IMG/VR virus record: IMGVR_UViG_3300001242_000029
Span: 1 to 57,387 of that record
Direction: 5' to 3' (one strand)
DNA from: a virus
DNA length: 57,387 nucleotides
Positions 40,309 through 49,237 of the stretch are shown here, piece by piece (position 1 is the first letter of the stretch; each line of letters starts with the position of its first letter). The notes under the pieces were generated by a model. It worked only from the letters and a program-made list of their open reading frames with translations, was not told the origin of the DNA and made no database searches. Made by a program: the position numbers and the translations under genes.

Positions 40309-41094
40309 ATGATACAAGAACCAAATTGTTTTAAAAGAGGTTGTATTCATAATATCAGGGTAGAACAGCCGGATGGAACTGAAGAAACGGAAGTAAATGC
40401 ATGTGATGCATACCCGGATGGAATACCAGAAGAAATTGCATACGGAGATGAATTGCATTTAGAAGTCCGGGATGACCAGGATAATGATATTGTGTTTGAG
40501 GAAGATACAGCATCAAAAAAAGTAATGGCCAACGAGACTAATGAAGAACTGTCCATACTCGGTGGCTCTGGCAGTGGACATTACGGGCATGCGGGGAGGC
40601 CTGGTAAGAGAGGTGGATCAGTAACAGGCGGAGGAGGAGGTACTCCCTGAGTTGCAGAAAAAAATGGCAAGAAGGATTTCGATAACACCCAAGCAGTTAT
40701 TAACGACATCCATAGTAGGGTTGACTCCAAGGATGGTTTGGTGTATGGTTTACGGGTTATCCCGGGAGAGGCTGGCTACACCCCAAAGATAGGTGATATT
40801 CAGCGCCCGTCAAAAAAATGGGTGAATGGGTATGAAACAGATATTGATTTGCTGGGAACCAGTGCCGCATTAGTAAAAAAGAATAAAATTGAGCAAGCTT
40901 TAAAAGATATTGGGGTGATAGCTGGCGGTCAAAATGGGTATTATTTTGGGGATACCGTTGTACTTATAAAAGGGAGAAAGGCCAAGTCAGGTGAAGATGT
41001 TGGGGAAATACTATTAAAATCTCCTGAGATTGTAGCTGTGTATAAAAAACAATCTAAAGGTGAATCCAATATAACTAAGCGTGTATTACCATAA
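40309..41094 (+). pseudogene. Linker-containing head-associated gene with one in-frame TGA
   Basis: The frame starts at 40309 (AGGGGG before the ATG), contains GGSGSGHYGHAGRPGKRGG near residue 84-102 and stops at TGA 40648-40650. The same frame then stays open to 41094 and encodes 147 more residues of unknown alpha/beta character. Readthrough would give a 260-residue protein with the same linker as the portal. No ribosome site with start was found just after the TGA. It is either a nonsense mutation or a programmed low-level extension. Confidence 0.7.
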
Positions 41095-41112
41095 TCAGTT
41101 AAGGAATAAACG

Positions 41113-42081
41113 ATGTTAAGTCAATATCAGCCTCATGTGCATGCGCTGCCAATATTGCCCAAAATGCCCAGGATCTCAGTGAATGCAGCCTTCCGGAGAG
41201 ACCCCACAAGGACTTTATCTCTCCGGAACCAATTCAGTGCCCAAATGAAAATGCGGTTCAAGAAACTCAAGCAATTAATCCAGACAAGCGTATTGGACAA
41301 TGATTGTTTTGGGCTGAATATTAACTGGGCACAGGGGCCTTATGATCCTTTTACCAGGAACCAAGCCCTCACTGATCAAATATTTGCCTTTGAAAGAAAC
41401 CCAGCCAAAGTAACCAAATTTATGGAATGGCTGCAAGAGCAAATAGAGAATGAAGTCCTGGAAACAATCCCTGGCCAGCAATTAGGGCAAGCGGTAGAAG
41501 CAGCATGGACAAATACTTATATCCAAACAGCATATCAAAAAGGGATGCTCCGGGGCCGGCAAGAACTCAAAGGTAATTCTATAACCGGGTACCAAGACAT
41601 CCCACCGTATGGCTCGCAATATGGTTCTCTGCAGAAAGCGTTTAATTCTCCTTTCCACGCGGATAAGGTTGGATTAATATATACCCGAGCCTATGAGGGG
41701 TTAAAGGGCATTACCAATGAAATGAGTAAGCAGATTTCAGGGGTTTTAGCCCAGGGCATATCGGAAGGCTGGAACCCTAAAAAGATTGCAGAGAATCTAA
41801 CAGACCGTGTTGATAAAATAGGGATTACCAGGGCAACTATATTGGCCAGGACAGAAGTAATAAGGGCGCATCATGTTGCTATAGTACAGGAATACAAGAA
41901 CTGGGGCGTCCAGGGTGTTATTGTTCAGGCAGAATGGACAACCGCAGGAGACAGCCGGGTATGTCCTATTTGTTCTTCCTTGCAAGGAAAGGTTTATACT
42001 TTAGAACAAATTGAGCCACTAATTCCTCGGCACCCGCAGTGCAGGTGTCTTGCGTTGCCTGTGGATGTTACGGATAAATAA
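41113..42081 (+). CDS. MuF-like minor head protein
   Basis: The 322-residue protein has the Mu gpF/MuF pattern: a helical N-terminal half, then IGITRATILARTEVIRAHH (near 240), WTTAGDSRVCPICSSLQGK and a final PRHPQCRCLALPV. MuF proteins sit near the portal inside the capsid. AAGGAA precedes the ATG. A terminator follows, closing the packaging/portal unit. Confidence 0.85.
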   Translation: MLSQYQPHVHALPILPKMPRISVNAAFRRDPTRTLSLRNQFSAQMKMRFKKLKQLIQTSVLDNDCFGLNINWAQGPYDPFTRNQALTDQIFAFERNPAKVTKFMEWLQEQIENEVLETIPGQQLGQAVEAAWTNTYIQTAYQKGMLRGRQELKGNSITGYQDIPPYGSQYGSLQKAFNSPFHADKVGLIYTRAYEGLKGITNEMSKQISGVLAQGISEGWNPKKIAENLTDRVDKIGITRATILARTEVIRAHHVAIVQEYKNWGVQGVIVQAEWTTAGDSRVCPICSSLQGKVYTLEQIEPLIPRHPQCRCLALPVDVTDK

Positions 42082-42119
42082 TCCTACCTTAATAAATTCA
42101 ATAATCCCACCAATAAAAT

Positions 42120-42176
42120 AAGTCCTACTTAATTAAAGGTTTTTTATAAAAATTAAGTAGGGCTTAAATTTTTTAA
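42120..42176 (+). terminator. Rho-independent terminator after the MuF gene
   Basis: AAGTCCTACTTAATT and AATTAAGTAGGGCTT pair over 15 positions (with G-T pairs) around a 16-base loop, followed by AAATTTTTT. It separates the packaging unit from the capsid unit. Confidence 0.8.
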
Positions 42177-42201
42177 AAATTTCTCTTTTAATTTTTTTTA
42201 T

Positions 42202-42217
42202 AAAAGGTTATAAACAA
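42202..42217 (+). promoter_or_regulatory. Candidate late promoter motif 2
   Basis: AAAAGGTTATAAACAA directly follows a terminator and lies 66 bases before the protease gene. It matches the motif at 34874 at 15 of 16 bases. Confidence 0.55.
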
Positions 42218-42282
42218 GCCATTAAAGTCAAATTTATTTTTGATTACCGAACCTTACGTAAGAAAATGAGAGGGAACATGTA

Positions 42283-43836
42283 GTGAATCTACCCAATTTA
42301 CAAAGTATCTTAACTCAAAATCAGCAAGTTCAGTCCAGGCAGGAAACATTGGATAATATTATTTATTCGGTGTTTCCTGTAGTCATGTTGACAGAAGGCG
42401 TCCATGCTGGTTCCGGTGGCCCTGTTCTTTACACTGCGCAAACCCTTGCCAATTTCCACCAAACCTGGAATGGCACCCCTGTTACATTAAAACACCCTGA
42501 TCTCAATGGCACCCCTGTCAGCGCAAACCAGCCTGAAATCTATAAAACCCAAGTTGTCGGTACCGTATTTAATACCACCTTCCAAGACAATAAACTGAAA
42601 GCGGAACTTTGGTTGAACGAGCAGAAATTGGAAATGCTTGCTCCTGGACTATTAAATGGACTCCGGGTTGGGATGAAGCTGGATGTGAGCACAGGCCTAT
42701 TTGATGAAGGGCCGAAAGTTACTGGGAATTTTAACGGACAGGATTATGTGGCGGTTGCTCACAATATCCGACCCGATCATTTGGCCCTTTTACCAGGGGA
42801 AACTGGGGCTTGTTCCTGGAAAGATGGGTGTGGCGTGAGAGCCAATATAGCGAATACCGAGAATAAAGAAGGAAAGGAGGTGAAACCAAAAATGAGAAGA
42901 AGAAAACCCCCGGTGGTTAATTCTACCGGTATCGATGAGAACACTGAATTCATCAAACAGGAAGAAGCCCTTATCCCCCTTGCCTTCACCATCAATTTCG
43001 GAGAAGAATTAATCCATCCTTCTGAGAACAAAGCGAAAGACCCCCAATCGTACCAAGGGATTATGGACGCTTTACGTGCAGCCCTTTATCCTAATGATAT
43101 TAATGGTGAAGTATACCATTATATAAGGGCAGCGTATCCGGATTACATCGTGTATGAGAGGGAATCTAAATTCACTGGCACAAAGCTTTTCAAAAAAGAA
43201 TACAAAATGATGGATGGTAAGGTGGAATGGACTTCCGAGCCAGTTGAGGTTCAGCAGGAAATTACGTACAAAGAAATTCAAACCAATGTAACAGCAAACG
43301 AAATAAATAACAAGAAGAACGAGGAGAACGAAATGAAGACAATGCGTGAATGTTGCCCGGCAAAGGTCGATGAGCTGATCAAGGCCAATGCCAAATTCCA
43401 GGAAACGGACAAAGAGATGCTCCTGAATATGTCAGAAGATGCTTTTGCCCGTGTTATTGACCTGTCCGCCCCCACTGTTGTGGAAAAGGAAGTGGTCAAG
43501 GTCGTTGAAAAAGAAGTCAAGGTCAATGCAGAATCCAAAACCTTTGATGAACTGCTGGCAAATGCAGACCCCAAGCTTCAGGAATCCATCCAGCACGGAC
43601 AGCGTCTTGTTGCCCAGGAAAGAGAAAACCTGGTTTCCCGGATCAAAACCAATAAGGCCAATTCCTTCAGCGATGATGAATTGAAGGCTTTCAGCCTGGA
43701 TATGCTTGGTAAACTCGCTGCCATGGTTCCCGCGCCCGTAAATTGGGCCGGCAACGGCGGTGCCCGGCAGGTTATCAATTCCGAAGGGGTTGAACCCCTC
43801 CCTGAACTGGAAGACGCCTGGAAAGACGCAAAATAA
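42283..43836 (+). CDS. Prohead protease (DUF2213) fused to scaffold
   Basis: The start is GTG after GAGAGGG; the ATG just before it runs into a stop. The 517-residue protein has an N-terminal DUF2213-type protease (HAGSGGPVLYTAQTLANF, then VTLKHP) and a C-terminal coiled, acidic scaffold (about 351-517, with repeated VEKEVVK). The His in HAGSG and in LKHP fit the family. Internal ribosome sites allow separate shorter products. Confidence 0.8.
   Translation: MNLPNLQSILTQNQQVQSRQETLDNIIYSVFPVVMLTEGVHAGSGGPVLYTAQTLANFHQTWNGTPVTLKHPDLNGTPVSANQPEIYKTQVVGTVFNTTFQDNKLKAELWLNEQKLEMLAPGLLNGLRVGMKLDVSTGLFDEGPKVTGNFNGQDYVAVAHNIRPDHLALLPGETGACSWKDGCGVRANIANTENKEGKEVKPKMRRRKPPVVNSTGIDENTEFIKQEEALIPLAFTINFGEELIHPSENKAKDPQSYQGIMDALRAALYPNDINGEVYHYIRAAYPDYIVYERESKFTGTKLFKKEYKMMDGKVEWTSEPVEVQQEITYKEIQTNVTANEINNKKNEENEMKTMRECCPAKVDELIKANAKFQETDKEMLLNMSEDAFARVIDLSAPTVVEKEVVKVVEKEVKVNAESKTFDELLANADPKLQESIQHGQRLVAQERENLVSRIKTNKANSFSDDELKAFSLDMLGKLAAMVPAPVNWAGNGGARQVINSEGVEPLPELEDAWKDAK
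43333..43836 (+). CDS. Nested scaffold protein from an internal start
   Basis: GAGGAGAACGAA precedes an in-frame ATG at 43333, giving 167 residues that cover only the coiled scaffold part. Lambda C/Nu3-type nested scaffolds are known. A further in-frame ATG at 42892 follows GGAGG eleven bases upstream. The 43333 start coincides with the domain border, which supports it. Confidence 0.55.
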   Translation: MKTMRECCPAKVDELIKANAKFQETDKEMLLNMSEDAFARVIDLSAPTVVEKEVVKVVEKEVKVNAESKTFDELLANADPKLQESIQHGQRLVAQERENLVSRIKTNKANSFSDDELKAFSLDMLGKLAAMVPAPVNWAGNGGARQVINSEGVEPLPELEDAWKDAK

Positions 43837-43895
43837 CCCTGTGGATTTGCATTGAACAACCAAATACAAGATAAATAGCAATAAGGAGAAATACG

Positions 43896-44393
43896 ATGAG
43901 TTCCAAGAATACGATTTATCTGCGCCAGGGACAGTCCCAGAGAGTGCAGCTTGAACGACTGGCAAATGCGGCTTTGAAGCCCGGCCACCTTATCGAACTG
44001 ATGAGCACCAATAAATTCCGGATGCATGCTACTGCTGGTGGACAGGTGTCCCCGGTAATGTTTGCCATTGAAGATGAGCTTCAGGGGAAAGACGTTGGCG
44101 ATACCTATGCTGCCGGTGATAATGTTGTCGGTATTATACCCCAGAGAGGTGATTTCATCCAGGCCTGGCTTAAAAACGGCCAGAATGCCTCCATCGGTTC
44201 CAGGTTGGAAAGCGCAGGGGCTGGCCTGCTCCAGGTACACGTTGCGGATGATTCAAATGACCCACATTTGACGGAACAGATCGTTGGCATTGCAATGGAA
44301 GCGGCCAACCTTTCCTCCTCTTCCGGAGCAGATGCTGCAATCGGTACCACTGATGGCGCCGGCAACGTAGCTGTTTGGATTATGATTATCTAA
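43896..44393 (+). CDS. Head decoration-like protein
   Basis: The 165-residue beta-rich protein lies between the scaffold and the major capsid gene, where decoration proteins normally sit. Gly/Ala-rich strands and a small-residue end (GAGNVAVWIMII) are visible. AAGGAG precedes the ATG. The call rests on position and composition. Confidence 0.6.
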   Translation: MSSKNTIYLRQGQSQRVQLERLANAALKPGHLIELMSTNKFRMHATAGGQVSPVMFAIEDELQGKDVGDTYAAGDNVVGIIPQRGDFIQAWLKNGQNASIGSRLESAGAGLLQVHVADDSNDPHLTEQIVGIAMEAANLSSSSGADAAIGTTDGAGNVAVWIMII

Positions 44394-44461
44394 TCCAAAG
44401 TAAGATTTACTGAGACACAGAATAAATTAAATTGAAACATAAATGTACAAGGAGAAAATAG

Positions 44462-45526
44462 ATGGAAGCGAATACCACTTTTGTTGATCCTCAGAGCGGA
44501 AGATTTTCTGATTCAGAAGTCGGAAGCATGTTGGGGACATCGTTTAACGTGAATGCCATGCGCCCGTATTGGCACAAAGGCCATGTATATATTAACCAGA
44601 AAGGCTTTGACGGCAAAATGAAAGCGGTAAAGGTAACCGCTAATGCTGCCCTGCTCAGAGACGAATGGATAGAAATTGATAAAGTTGTCCAGAAGGTTTC
44701 CCGTGAGCGCCTTGTTGGTGCTGCTGATCTTCTCGGCCGGGGCCTCACATACAATCTGACCAATCCCATGGGTAAGACCGTGTTTGAATACCAGGATATG
44801 GATGACCCCGGTGAAGCAGCAATGAGCATGGACGGGGCAACTCAGGGTAAAGGCGACCGGCCTGATTTCCAGACCAAATACCTGCCCATCCCCATTATTC
44901 ATTCTGATTTCACCATCGGGCAGAGGGCACTGGAAGCCAGCAGAAACTCAGGTGATGCCCTTGATACGACCATTGTTGAAGCACACACCCGCAGAGTAAC
45001 GGAAAAACTGGAAGACCTCCTGTTCACCAATACCACTTATGCGTTCGGGGGCGGAACCATTTATTCCTATCTGTCCTTCACTTCCAAGAATGAAGTGACC
45101 CTTTCCGCAAATTGGGATGCTGCTGGTAAAACCGGCGCACTCATTCTGGCTGATGTTTTGAACATGATCGAAGCATCCATTACAGCAAAGCATTATGGCC
45201 CCTGGGTTCTTTATATTCCTACGGCATATCAGACAAAGATGTCGGAAGACTATGCAACCGGGTACCCCAAGTCCATTATGCAGCGTTTGATGGAGATTGA
45301 AGGTCTTACTGCTATTAAGGTTGCCGACAGACTCACTGCGAACAAAGTTATTTTGGCGCAGATGACATCGGACACCGTTCGTTTGATTAATGGGTTCAGC
45401 CCCAAAGTCATTCAGTGGTCCAGTCAGGGCGGCATGATCCATCATTTTAAGGTTATGGCCATCCAGGTGCCCCAGATGAGAGCAGACCAGGCAGGGAATA
45501 GCGGTATCACAGTCCTTTCCGCATAG
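44462..45526 (+). CDS. Major capsid protein
   Basis: The 354-residue protein directly follows the scaffold and decoration genes, has the expected length and pattern of HK97-fold capsids (charged helix, E-loop-like region, FEYQDMDDPGEAAMSMDG, then IPIIHSDFTIGQR), and AAGGAG at good spacing. The P-domain part (ADVLNMIEASITAKHYGPW) resembles encapsulin-like subunits. A hairpin follows. Confidence 0.85.
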   Translation: MEANTTFVDPQSGRFSDSEVGSMLGTSFNVNAMRPYWHKGHVYINQKGFDGKMKAVKVTANAALLRDEWIEIDKVVQKVSRERLVGAADLLGRGLTYNLTNPMGKTVFEYQDMDDPGEAAMSMDGATQGKGDRPDFQTKYLPIPIIHSDFTIGQRALEASRNSGDALDTTIVEAHTRRVTEKLEDLLFTNTTYAFGGGTIYSYLSFTSKNEVTLSANWDAAGKTGALILADVLNMIEASITAKHYGPWVLYIPTAYQTKMSEDYATGYPKSIMQRLMEIEGLTAIKVADRLTANKVILAQMTSDTVRLINGFSPKVIQWSSQGGMIHHFKVMAIQVPQMRADQAGNSGITVLSA

Positions 45527-45564
45527 TTTCAGTGAAGGCCCTTAATACCACGTATTTAATTAAC

Positions 45565-45584
45565 AATGGGTAATCAAGCCCATT
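45565..45584 (+). terminator. Weak hairpin after the capsid gene, possible attenuator
   Basis: AATGGG and CCCATT pair around an 8-base loop, followed by TTGT. The stem is short. It could reduce read-through into the modification island. Confidence 0.35.
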
Positions 45585-45612
45585 TTGTAAAGATAAAACA
45601 AGAGAGGTTCAA

Positions 45613-46107
45613 ATGATAAAAAGCACACAGAAACCCGGAGATAATCAAACACCCGGCCGTAAAGTTAAAATTGCAAAACCGGCACCCAAGCCCGTGCCTG
45701 AAAGAAAAAAACTTCGGTATAAGAAAGTGACCGGCGGCATTTTCTTTTCTGCCACAAAGCAACCTGTCCGTAAAAATGAGATCTTCCTCGCTTACCCAGA
45801 AGAAATCCCAGCAGGGTTTGCTTCCAGTTTTATTTGCTTGGATGAAATTACAGCCTCGGCAGACCCCGGTATTAAAGTAGGGCTGGCACCTGCCGGCAAG
45901 AACTGCTGGAATGTAATTAATATCCTGACCGGCGATATCCTTAACGACTCCCCATTGGATGCCACATCCGCAAAAGCTTTTTTGGAAGAAGGCCAATCCC
46001 TTCCAACTGGCCCTGAGCCCCTGGAACCACCTGAGAAGAAATCCACGGAAACCAAAGGCAAAGAGCCTGAGGAAAAGGAAGATGACGAGGAGGAATACGA
46101 CGACTGA
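45613..46107 (+). CDS. Protein of unknown function with an acidic tail
   Basis: The 164-residue product has a basic proline-rich N-terminus, a central folded part and a C-terminal tail of Glu and Asp. AGAGAGG precedes the ATG, and its stop overlaps the next start as TGATG. It lies between the capsid gene and the glycan genes and may be a virion protein. Confidence 0.55.
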   Translation: MIKSTQKPGDNQTPGRKVKIAKPAPKPVPERKKLRYKKVTGGIFFSATKQPVRKNEIFLAYPEEIPAGFASSFICLDEITASADPGIKVGLAPAGKNCWNVINILTGDILNDSPLDATSAKAFLEEGQSLPTGPEPLEPPEKKSTETKGKEPEEKEDDEEEYDD

Positions 46108-46868
46108 TGCTTTGGTCTATCCCACAAATATGGTCTGGCTATTGTTGGATATTGGGCGGAGGGGTTTCCGTAGCTGATCAATTTGGTGTGCCTGAAACCC
46201 TTATTCCTACAACCCGGGAAGAATACTATGAATTCGGTTCTTACTTGGAGCCAATTATGCGTGATCATGTCATTGGGGTAAACGTAGGTGCTTTCGTTTC
46301 TGATGCAATACCGGTGGCATTTTTTGGTGATTCCGACACGTATAGTGACTTCCGGAGTTGGTATGATGATTTTGGAGGGATTAAAGTTTCTGGGGCCGGT
46401 AAGTTCGTCGAGCCCATGTTTACTTCCATTTATCACGTGTACAAGAGCCATAAACACGGCATTACCAGGAAACCGAATGAAGTGTCCTGGGTTGCTTACA
46501 ATTCCGCTTGTGGTGCCATCAGTTTAGCATACCATTTGGGGTGCAGGGAAATATTTCTTTTGGGGATTGACCTTAAAGAAACCAGAGGCCGGGTTCATTG
46601 GCATTCTGGGTACCCGGATAAGGGTAAAACCCCCACAATAAAACACCTGCACAAAGGTATCCCCACAAAAGAAAGCCCAGTGCCTTTTAAAATCCATATG
46701 CAGAATTATCATTTTATCGCCAGTGATGCTGAAAAGCTCGGGGTTAAAATCTGGAATGTATCGCCTGATTCTGCTTTGGATTGTTTTGAAAAGATAGATT
46801 TAAAGACCGCTTTAAAGAAAGCCTTGACTCTAACCAAGAAAGCAAGGAGCAATAATGTTAACAGATAG
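46107..46868 (+). CDS. DUF115/MptE-like protein, glycan-associated
   Basis: The 253-residue protein starts with a CWILGGGVSVAD loop, has a FFGDSDTY strand, NSACGAISLAYHLGC and HWHSG motifs. This resembles Rossmann-type proteins of the DUF115/6-hydroxymethylpterin pyrophosphokinase-like and sialyltransferase-like group that sit in glycosylation clusters. It opens the modification island directly after the capsid gene group. The reaction is not known. Confidence 0.55.
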   Translation: MLWSIPQIWSGYCWILGGGVSVADQFGVPETLIPTTREEYYEFGSYLEPIMRDHVIGVNVGAFVSDAIPVAFFGDSDTYSDFRSWYDDFGGIKVSGAGKFVEPMFTSIYHVYKSHKHGITRKPNEVSWVAYNSACGAISLAYHLGCREIFLLGIDLKETRGRVHWHSGYPDKGKTPTIKHLHKGIPTKESPVPFKIHMQNYHFIASDAEKLGVKIWNVSPDSALDCFEKIDLKTALKKALTLTKKARSNNVNR

Positions 46869-47598
46869 TCTGACCATAAATACCAAGACGCAGATTTTAT
46901 GTGTGTATAAGACCGGGGGGCCTTACACGGATGAATATGTTTTGCGTCTTTTGGAAGGAGTACAACGGTATTCTACTGAAAATATTTCCTTCCTTTGCCT
47001 GACTGATGATGAAGCGTTTATTTCCAAAAAAGTATGTAAGACCAAAAAACTGAAACACGGTTGGCCGGGTTGGTGGTCCAAGATTGAGTTATTTCGGCAG
47101 GACTTGCCCAAAATTCCTTCTGTTTATTTTGACCTTGACACCATCATAAAAGGCAATATCGACGCACTTACCCAGCAAGCTCATTCTCATTCTTTTATTG
47201 TATTGAGGGGGTTCAGCAATAAGTTCAGGAAGCCTGGAAGCCTGAATTTTGCCAGCGGGATTATGGCAGGTTCTTTCTGGGAGTATTCGCCCGTGTATGA
47301 GTTATTCCTTGAAGACCCTGAAAGATTTATGACCATCAAACAAGAAAATTGGATGCACGGAGACCAGGGTTTTATTGCTTCCGTAATAGGGGTTGATAAC
47401 GTCCCCAGACTGCAAGAGCACCTCCAGGAAAACTACATTGTCGGTAAAAGAATTATCCATCTGGCCAATAAGATCCCGGATGAAGCTTCTGTGATTGCTT
47501 GGTCTGGTGAACCCAGGCTGCATGAATTAAACAATGGGAACGATATCATTCACCAGGAATTATCGTCACTTTGGAATGGGTATAGGTGGCACAAATGA
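46855..47598 (+). CDS. GT8-like glycosyltransferase
   Basis: The 247-residue protein has VYFDLDTIIKGNID near residue 89-102, the DXD-containing strand of GT8/LgtC-type enzymes, and a C-terminal HGDQGFIASVI segment typical of the fold. It transfers a sugar from a nucleotide donor. It overlaps the preceding gene by 14 bases and the next by four (ATGA), so the island is translated as one chain. Confidence 0.75.
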   Translation: MLTDSLTINTKTQILCVYKTGGPYTDEYVLRLLEGVQRYSTENISFLCLTDDEAFISKKVCKTKKLKHGWPGWWSKIELFRQDLPKIPSVYFDLDTIIKGNIDALTQQAHSHSFIVLRGFSNKFRKPGSLNFASGIMAGSFWEYSPVYELFLEDPERFMTIKQENWMHGDQGFIASVIGVDNVPRLQEHLQENYIVGKRIIHLANKIPDEASVIAWSGEPRLHELNNGNDIIHQELSSLWNGYRWHK

Positions 47599-48569
47599 AT
47601 CCAGTTGATAAAGTAGTTTCATATTCATCTGCGAACACTCTCCCAGGGAAATTGCTTAGAATTGCCAGGACTTGTTTGACGTATGATTTATTTATCAAAC
47701 CAATTCATTTTCAATTGTGCCCAACAAATGCATGTAATTTGAATTGTGCTTTTTGTTCTTGTTCCGCCAGGGAGAAATCGCAACAGCTTTCTTTAAAACA
47801 GGTGCAAAATCTTTCAGATATCTTTTATTCTTTGGGTTCAGCGGCTGTGACAATAACTGGGGGTGGGGAACCTTGCTGTCATCCGAATCTACCTGAGATA
47901 ATCCGTTGTTTAAGCGGTGCCCGGTTTAAATTAGGGCTTGTCACTAACGGATATCTCATTGAAAGGATTTTAAAGGAAATTTCACTCCTGACTTGGTGCC
48001 GGGTGAGTGTATCTGATGACAGGGATTTAGACAAACTCTTTTCCATTTTATTTCCTTTGGTCACAGAGAATAAAATTGATTGGGCATTCAGTTATGTCGT
48101 CACCAGGAATTTTAAAATTCAGAAGTTTGCCAAGGCAGTCCAGTTTGCAAACGATCATGGATTCACCCACGTGAGGGCCGTGAGCGATCTCCTTGACCTT
48201 GATCGGGTTCCATCGCCGGTTTTTATCCGGGAATTAATGAAAGAATACGGAGTGGATGATTCTATCGTCATTTACCAATCCCGGCAGGAATACAGCATGG
48301 GAACGAGTAAATGTAAGATCAGTTTACTGAAGCCTGTGATTGCTCCTGATGGATTTGTTTACCCTTGTTGTGGTGTTCAGTATGCTTTGCCTGAAACACA
48401 GGGCGTTTTCCCGGAAGAAATGCGGATGTGTCATATTGAGGATATTCCTACTTATTTTGCTTCTCAGAAAGTTTATGAGGGTTCCAGTTGCTATAGATGC
48501 TATTACCAAGAGTATAATACGGCTTTGGATTGCATGACAACCGAATACGACCATTTGGAGTTTGTGTGA
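47595..48569 (+). CDS. Radical SAM/SPASM-type protein
   Basis: The 324-residue protein has the C-x3-C-x2-C cluster motif in CPTNACNLNCAFCSC (near residue 38), a GGGEP glycine motif and a C-terminal cysteine cluster (CGVQ and later CYRCYY) as in SPASM-like auxiliary cluster domains. Members modify peptides or sugars by radical chemistry. Its place among glycosyltransferases suggests glycan or side-chain modification of a virion protein. Confidence 0.75.
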   Translation: MNPVDKVVSYSSANTLPGKLLRIARTCLTYDLFIKPIHFQLCPTNACNLNCAFCSCSAREKSQQLSLKQVQNLSDIFYSLGSAAVTITGGGEPCCHPNLPEIIRCLSGARFKLGLVTNGYLIERILKEISLLTWCRVSVSDDRDLDKLFSILFPLVTENKIDWAFSYVVTRNFKIQKFAKAVQFANDHGFTHVRAVSDLLDLDRVPSPVFIRELMKEYGVDDSIVIYQSRQEYSMGTSKCKISLLKPVIAPDGFVYPCCGVQYALPETQGVFPEEMRMCHIEDIPTYFASQKVYEGSSCYRCYYQEYNTALDCMTTEYDHLEFV

Positions 48570-49237
48570 TGATTTCCTTTATCCTTTCATATAAAGCGGC
48601 GGATCAATTCAGGGAAGAAAACATCAAATTTGTTTTGAAACGGATAGAAGCTTTACCGATTGAAAAACAAATTATTGTGGTAGAGCAGGGCGTAAAACAA
48701 ACTTTTTTTAAAGAAGGTATTGAGGTTATCTTTGTTAACGATCCAGGGCTATTTTACAAATCCTTTTTGTATAATTTGGGTGCCCTGAACGCTAAGTATG
48801 CCATTCTGTTTTTCCATGATATTGACCTGGTGGTATCAGAAGATGTTTACTTAACCACCATCAAAGATATCCAGGAAAATGATGTGGTTGATCCCTATGG
48901 GAAGGTTGTCTATGTAGGAAATATACCCAGCGCGGTAATCCTCGCGGGATTTGATGTAATTGTCAAAAACCCTATCAAAATCCAAGATTCTTCAGTAATT
49001 TCTGGTGGATGTTTTTGCATTAAAAAGGATGTTTTTATTCAGGTGGGTGGATTTCCGGAACAATGTATCGGTTATGGTCATGAGGACACCGTTTTTGATA
49101 TTAAGCTGAAAATACATAAATGTAAAATAAAACGCAATTTATCTTATTCCGTTATCCATTTATGGCATACCCCTCAGTTGGATGAAAAAAGGAATCTTCC
49201 TATTTTTAAGGCGTATAAAAGAAAATGCAAAGCATAA
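48569..49237 (+). CDS. Glycosyltransferase, GT-A (GT2/GT7-like)
   Basis: The ATG at 48569 overlaps the upstream stop. The 222-residue protein has FFHDIDLVV (DXD-type strand near residue 80) and GGFPEQCIGYGHEDTVF near 165, the G-x-G-ED motif of galactosyltransferase-like enzymes. It should extend the same glycan as its neighbours. Confidence 0.75.
   Translation: MISFILSYKAADQFREENIKFVLKRIEALPIEKQIIVVEQGVKQTFFKEGIEVIFVNDPGLFYKSFLYNLGALNAKYAILFFHDIDLVVSEDVYLTTIKDIQENDVVDPYGKVVYVGNIPSAVILAGFDVIVKNPIKIQDSSVISGGCFCIKKDVFIQVGGFPEQCIGYGHEDTVFDIKLKIHKCKIKRNLSYSVIHLWHTPQLDEKRNLPIFKAYKRKCKA

Noticed and set aside
33131-41094. Reassigned genetic code with TGA as a sense codon
   Set aside because: Many genes end in TGA within ATGA or TGATG overlaps, so TGA is a normal stop in this genome.
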